64,000 bases of DNA from an uncultured Eubacteriales bacterium (GTDB lineage: Bacteria; Bacillota; Clostridia; Christensenellales; Aristaeellaceae). Under the pieces are notes generated by a model. It was not told where the DNA came from and did not search any database. It was given only the letters and a program-made list of their open reading frames with translations. The stretch is taken from contig OMZY01000011.1 of assembly GCA_900315675.1 (NCBI GenBank), forward strand, positions 1 through 64,000, read 5' to 3'. The position numbers were made by a program, and so were the translations under genes. This document shows, in pieces, positions 61,571 through 64,000 of this stretch; position 1 is the stretch's first letter, and every line of letters begins with the position of its first letter.

Positions 61571-63901
61571 TCAGAACAGCAGTCCGATGAGCCGGATGAT
61601 CAGGGCGGCGGCCCAGGCAATGGCACACTGCCAGAGCACCACGCCCAGCGCCCACTTCCGGCCGAGCTCGCGCCGGATGGCGGCCACCGCGGCTACACAG
61701 GGGGTATACAGCAGGCTGAAGGCCAGCATGGAAGCCGCGGTCAGGGAGCCGAGGGCTGCCAGTCCGCCGCCGAAGAGGGTTTCCATTATGGAGACCACGC
61801 TTTCCTTGGCCATGAAGCCGCTGATCAGCGAAGTGACAATGCGCCAGTCTCCCAGACCCACGGGCGCCATGATCGGCGCCAGGAGTCCGGCCACCGCGGC
61901 CAGTATGCTGTCATGGGAATTATCGACCAGGTTCAGCCGGAAATCGAAGCTGGACAGGAACCAGACCACGATGGTGGCGATCAGGATAACGGAGAAGGCG
62001 CGGTGCAGGAAATCCTTGGACTTTTCCCACAGCAGCAGGGCTACATTCCGGGGGCTGGGGAACCGGTAATTCGGCAGCTCCATCACAAAGGGAACGGCTT
62101 CTCCCTTGAACAGGGTATTCTTGAACAGGAAGGCTACGGCAATTCCGGTGAGGATGCCCAGCAGGTACAGGCCGGTAATGATCAGCCAGCCGTACTGCGG
62201 GAAGAAGGCGGTGACAAAGAAACCGTAAATCGGCATCTTGGCTGTGCAGGACATGAATGGGGTCAGCAGGATGGTCATCCTGCGGTCCCGTTCGCTGGGC
62301 AGGGTGCGGGTGGACATGACTGCCGGCACCGTGCAGCCGAAACCGATCAGCATCGGGACGATGCTCCGGCCGGACAGGCCGATGCGCCGCAGAAGCTTAT
62401 CCATGACGAAGGCCACACGGGCGATATAGCCGCTGTCCTCCAGCAGGGACAGGAAGAAGAACAGGATCACGATGATCGGCAGGAAGCTGACCACGGTGCC
62501 CACGCCTTCAAAGATTCCGTTCAGCACCAGGCTCTGGATCGTCTCGTTGATGTGAACCGCTTCCATTCCCTGTTCCGTTGCATTTCTCAGGGCGTCAATG
62601 CCGCTCTGGAGCAGGTCCTGGAAGAAAGGCCCGATCAGGAAGAAGGTCAGGAAGAAGACCAGGCCCATGATCAGGATAAAGAGCGGGATTGCGGTATGTT
62701 TTCCGGTCAGGATCCGGTCAATCTTCTCGCTCCGGACCCGTTCCCTGCTTTCCCTCGGCTTGATGACAGAGGCATCACAAACCTTCCGGATGAAAGCGAA
62801 ACGCATATCGGCAACGGACGCGCTGCGGTCCATGCCCCGCTCCTTTTCCATCTGCAGGACCAGGTGGTCCAGGGTTTCCCGTTCGTTCTGATCCAGTTCC
62901 AGCTGGTCAGCCAGCAGCGGATCGCCCACAATCAGCTTGCTGGAAGTGAAGCGGACGGGCAGTTCCGCCCGTACGGCGTGGTCTTCAATCAGGTGTTCGA
63001 CAGCGTGCAGGGCGCGGTGAACGGCGCCATTATGATCTTCCGGACCGCAGAAATCCTGTATCAGGGGCTTTTCCTGATATTTGGCTACGTGAATGGCGTG
63101 GCGGATCAGTTCGTCCACGCCTTCGTTCTTGGCGGCGGAAATCGGCACGACCGGAACACCCAGCATGGCTTCCATGGCGTTTACGTCCACGGTGCCGCCG
63201 TTGCCGCGCAGCTCGTCCATCATGTTCAGGGCAACGACCATCGGGATGTTCATTTCCAGCAGCTGCATTGTCAGATACAGGTTGCGCTCAATGTTGGTGG
63301 CGTCTACAATATTGATAATCGCTTTCGGATGTCCCCGCAGTACAAAGTCCCGGGAGACCAGTTCTTCGCTGGAATAGGGGGACATGGAATAGATGCCCGG
63401 CAGGTCGGTGACCAGCGTGTCGCTGTGGCCGCGGATGACGCCGTCCTTCCGGTCTACGGTAACGCCGGGGAAATTGCCCACATGCTGGTTGGAACCGGTC
63501 AGCTGGTTGAACAGGGTGGTTTTGCCGCTGTTCTGGTTTCCCACCAGCGCAAAGGTCAGCTTGGTGCCGTCCGGCAGGGGATCACCGCTGCCCTTGGGAT
63601 GGAAGCGGCCTTCTTCGCCCAGGCCGGGATGCTCCGGAGAGCGCTGAGCTTGCTTTTCCTCTTTGCCTTCCTGCCTGCTCACGGGGACGATCCCGATCTT
63701 TTCCGCGTCTGCCAGGCGGAGGGTCAGCTCGTATCCGTGGATCTGCAGCTCCATGGGGTCGCCCAGGGGAGCGAGCTTGATGACGCTGACCTCGGTGCCG
63801 GGAATGACGCCCATATCGAGGAAGTGCTGGCGCAGGGCACCCTCGCCGCCGACAGTTTCAATGACGCCGGACTGGCCGGGCTTCAGTTCATTCAGATTCA
63901 T
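61571..63901 (-). CDS. feoB: Ferrous iron transporter FeoA-FeoB fusion
   Basis: A 776-residue Fe2+ importer. Residues 1-75 are a FeoA domain (LKPGQSGVIETVGGEGALRQ shape, SH3-like), joined by a charged linker (75-110) to FeoB. The G domain has G1 GNQNSGKTT from residue 121, where the usual proline is Gln, G3 DLPGIYSMSP, and G4 NMMD. The membrane part contains the pore motifs GFGCTVPAVMSTRT and MSCTAKMPIYGFF with the conserved cysteines. ATG 63901 follows GAAGGAG. The small Cys-rich partner lies just downstream on the same strand. Confidence 0.95.
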   Translation of the reverse strand: MNLNELKPGQSGVIETVGGEGALRQHFLDMGVIPGTEVSVIKLAPLGDPMELQIHGYELTLRLADAEKIGIVPVSRQEGKEEKQAQRSPEHPGLGEEGRFHPKGSGDPLPDGTKLTFALVGNQNSGKTTLFNQLTGSNQHVGNFPGVTVDRKDGVIRGHSDTLVTDLPGIYSMSPYSSEELVSRDFVLRGHPKAIINIVDATNIERNLYLTMQLLEMNIPMVVALNMMDELRGNGGTVDVNAMEAMLGVPVVPISAAKNEGVDELIRHAIHVAKYQEKPLIQDFCGPEDHNGAVHRALHAVEHLIEDHAVRAELPVRFTSSKLIVGDPLLADQLELDQNERETLDHLVLQMEKERGMDRSASVADMRFAFIRKVCDASVIKPRESRERVRSEKIDRILTGKHTAIPLFILIMGLVFFLTFFLIGPFFQDLLQSGIDALRNATEQGMEAVHINETIQSLVLNGIFEGVGTVVSFLPIIVILFFFLSLLEDSGYIARVAFVMDKLLRRIGLSGRSIVPMLIGFGCTVPAVMSTRTLPSERDRRMTILLTPFMSCTAKMPIYGFFVTAFFPQYGWLIITGLYLLGILTGIAVAFLFKNTLFKGEAVPFVMELPNYRFPSPRNVALLLWEKSKDFLHRAFSVILIATIVVWFLSSFDFRLNLVDNSHDSILAAVAGLLAPIMAPVGLGDWRIVTSLISGFMAKESVVSIMETLFGGGLAALGSLTAASMLAFSLLYTPCVAAVAAIRRELGRKWALGVVLWQCAIAWAAALIIRLIGLLF

Positions 63902-63966
63902 GCGGGAAACTCCTTCTCTGTTATTCCGGGCAAAGTGAGGAGAGTATCTGCCTCAATGCCGAATGC

Positions 63967-63995
63967 ATTTTACTACAATTGACCACAGATAGCAA
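63967..63995 (-). promoter_or_regulatory. Promoter of the feo unit
   Basis: Minus strand TTGCTA (63995-63990), 17 nt, TAAAAT (63972-63967). A clear Fur or DtxR/IdeR box cannot be seen in the part of the region that lies within the window. Confidence 0.6.
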
Positions 63996-64000
63996 TATCT

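Noticed and set aside
61517-63982. 821-codon open frame opposite feoB
   Set aside because: Antisense shadow of a clear FeoAB; composition is Gln/Asp/His-rich without domains.

Overview
The window is a 64 kb chromosomal segment of an anaerobic, Gram-positive-type member of the Clostridia (Bacillota), moderately GC-rich. The evidence is Shine-Dalgarno sites of the AGGAGG type, TTGACA/TATAAT promoters, rubrerythrin, formate-tetrahydrofolate ligase, a FeoAB fusion with its small Cys-rich partner, SpoIIIE/FtsK, SpoIID-like and CotH-like proteins, and many carbohydrate ABC transporters. A gut or rumen Christensenellales/Aristaeella-like organism would fit, but that placement is an inference from style of sequence, not from a marker search.

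Layout. 1-585: the 3' part of a 5S rRNA, tRNA-Asn and a gene-free stretch with inverted repeats. 586-9031: DUF2804 protein, HD-domain protein, rubrerythrin with a membrane protein (minus strand), a lipoprotein, FtsK/SpoIIIE and an Mbeg1-like hydrolase. 9028-18317: pyrimidine cluster pyrC-carB-pyrK-pyrD-pyrF-pyrE-pyrB-pyrI. Its leader carries a convincing PyrR-binding hairpin followed by an intrinsic terminator; carA and pyrR are absent. 18441-32179: purine cluster purE-purC-purF-purM-purN-purO-purV-purD-purL-fhs. Here the usual bifunctional PurH is replaced by separate AICAR transformylase and PurO proteins, and PurF lacks the N-terminal cysteine of its glutaminase domain. purB and purK are not in the window.

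32214-45077: a two-component system, a SpoIID-like protein with RarA, a MATE exporter, a histidine phosphatase, an acyltransferase-3 membrane protein, a P-loop kinase-like protein, an MFS exporter and a CotH-type lipoprotein. The MFS gene has a striking 5' region: its own promoter, an 18-codon leader ORF, a terminator overlapping the end of that ORF and a second hairpin hiding the ribosome-binding site. This is the organisation expected for a ribosome-mediated, drug-inducible attenuator. 45161-61322: glycoside use: GH3, two complete ABC importers lacking ATPases, a GH13 glucosidase, a GH1 glycosidase, a sugar isomerase-like protein and an orphan DUF3502-type binding protein. 61387-63901: ferrous iron uptake.

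The genes work together mainly as nucleotide synthesis (UMP and most of IMP, with fhs supplying 10-formyl-THF) and as uptake plus intracellular cleavage of short glucosides. Two kinds of intergenic repeat run through the pyr/pur region: heptanucleotide tandem repeats, and a roughly 105-bp dispersed element in three copies whose hairpin arms vary between copies while pairing is kept.
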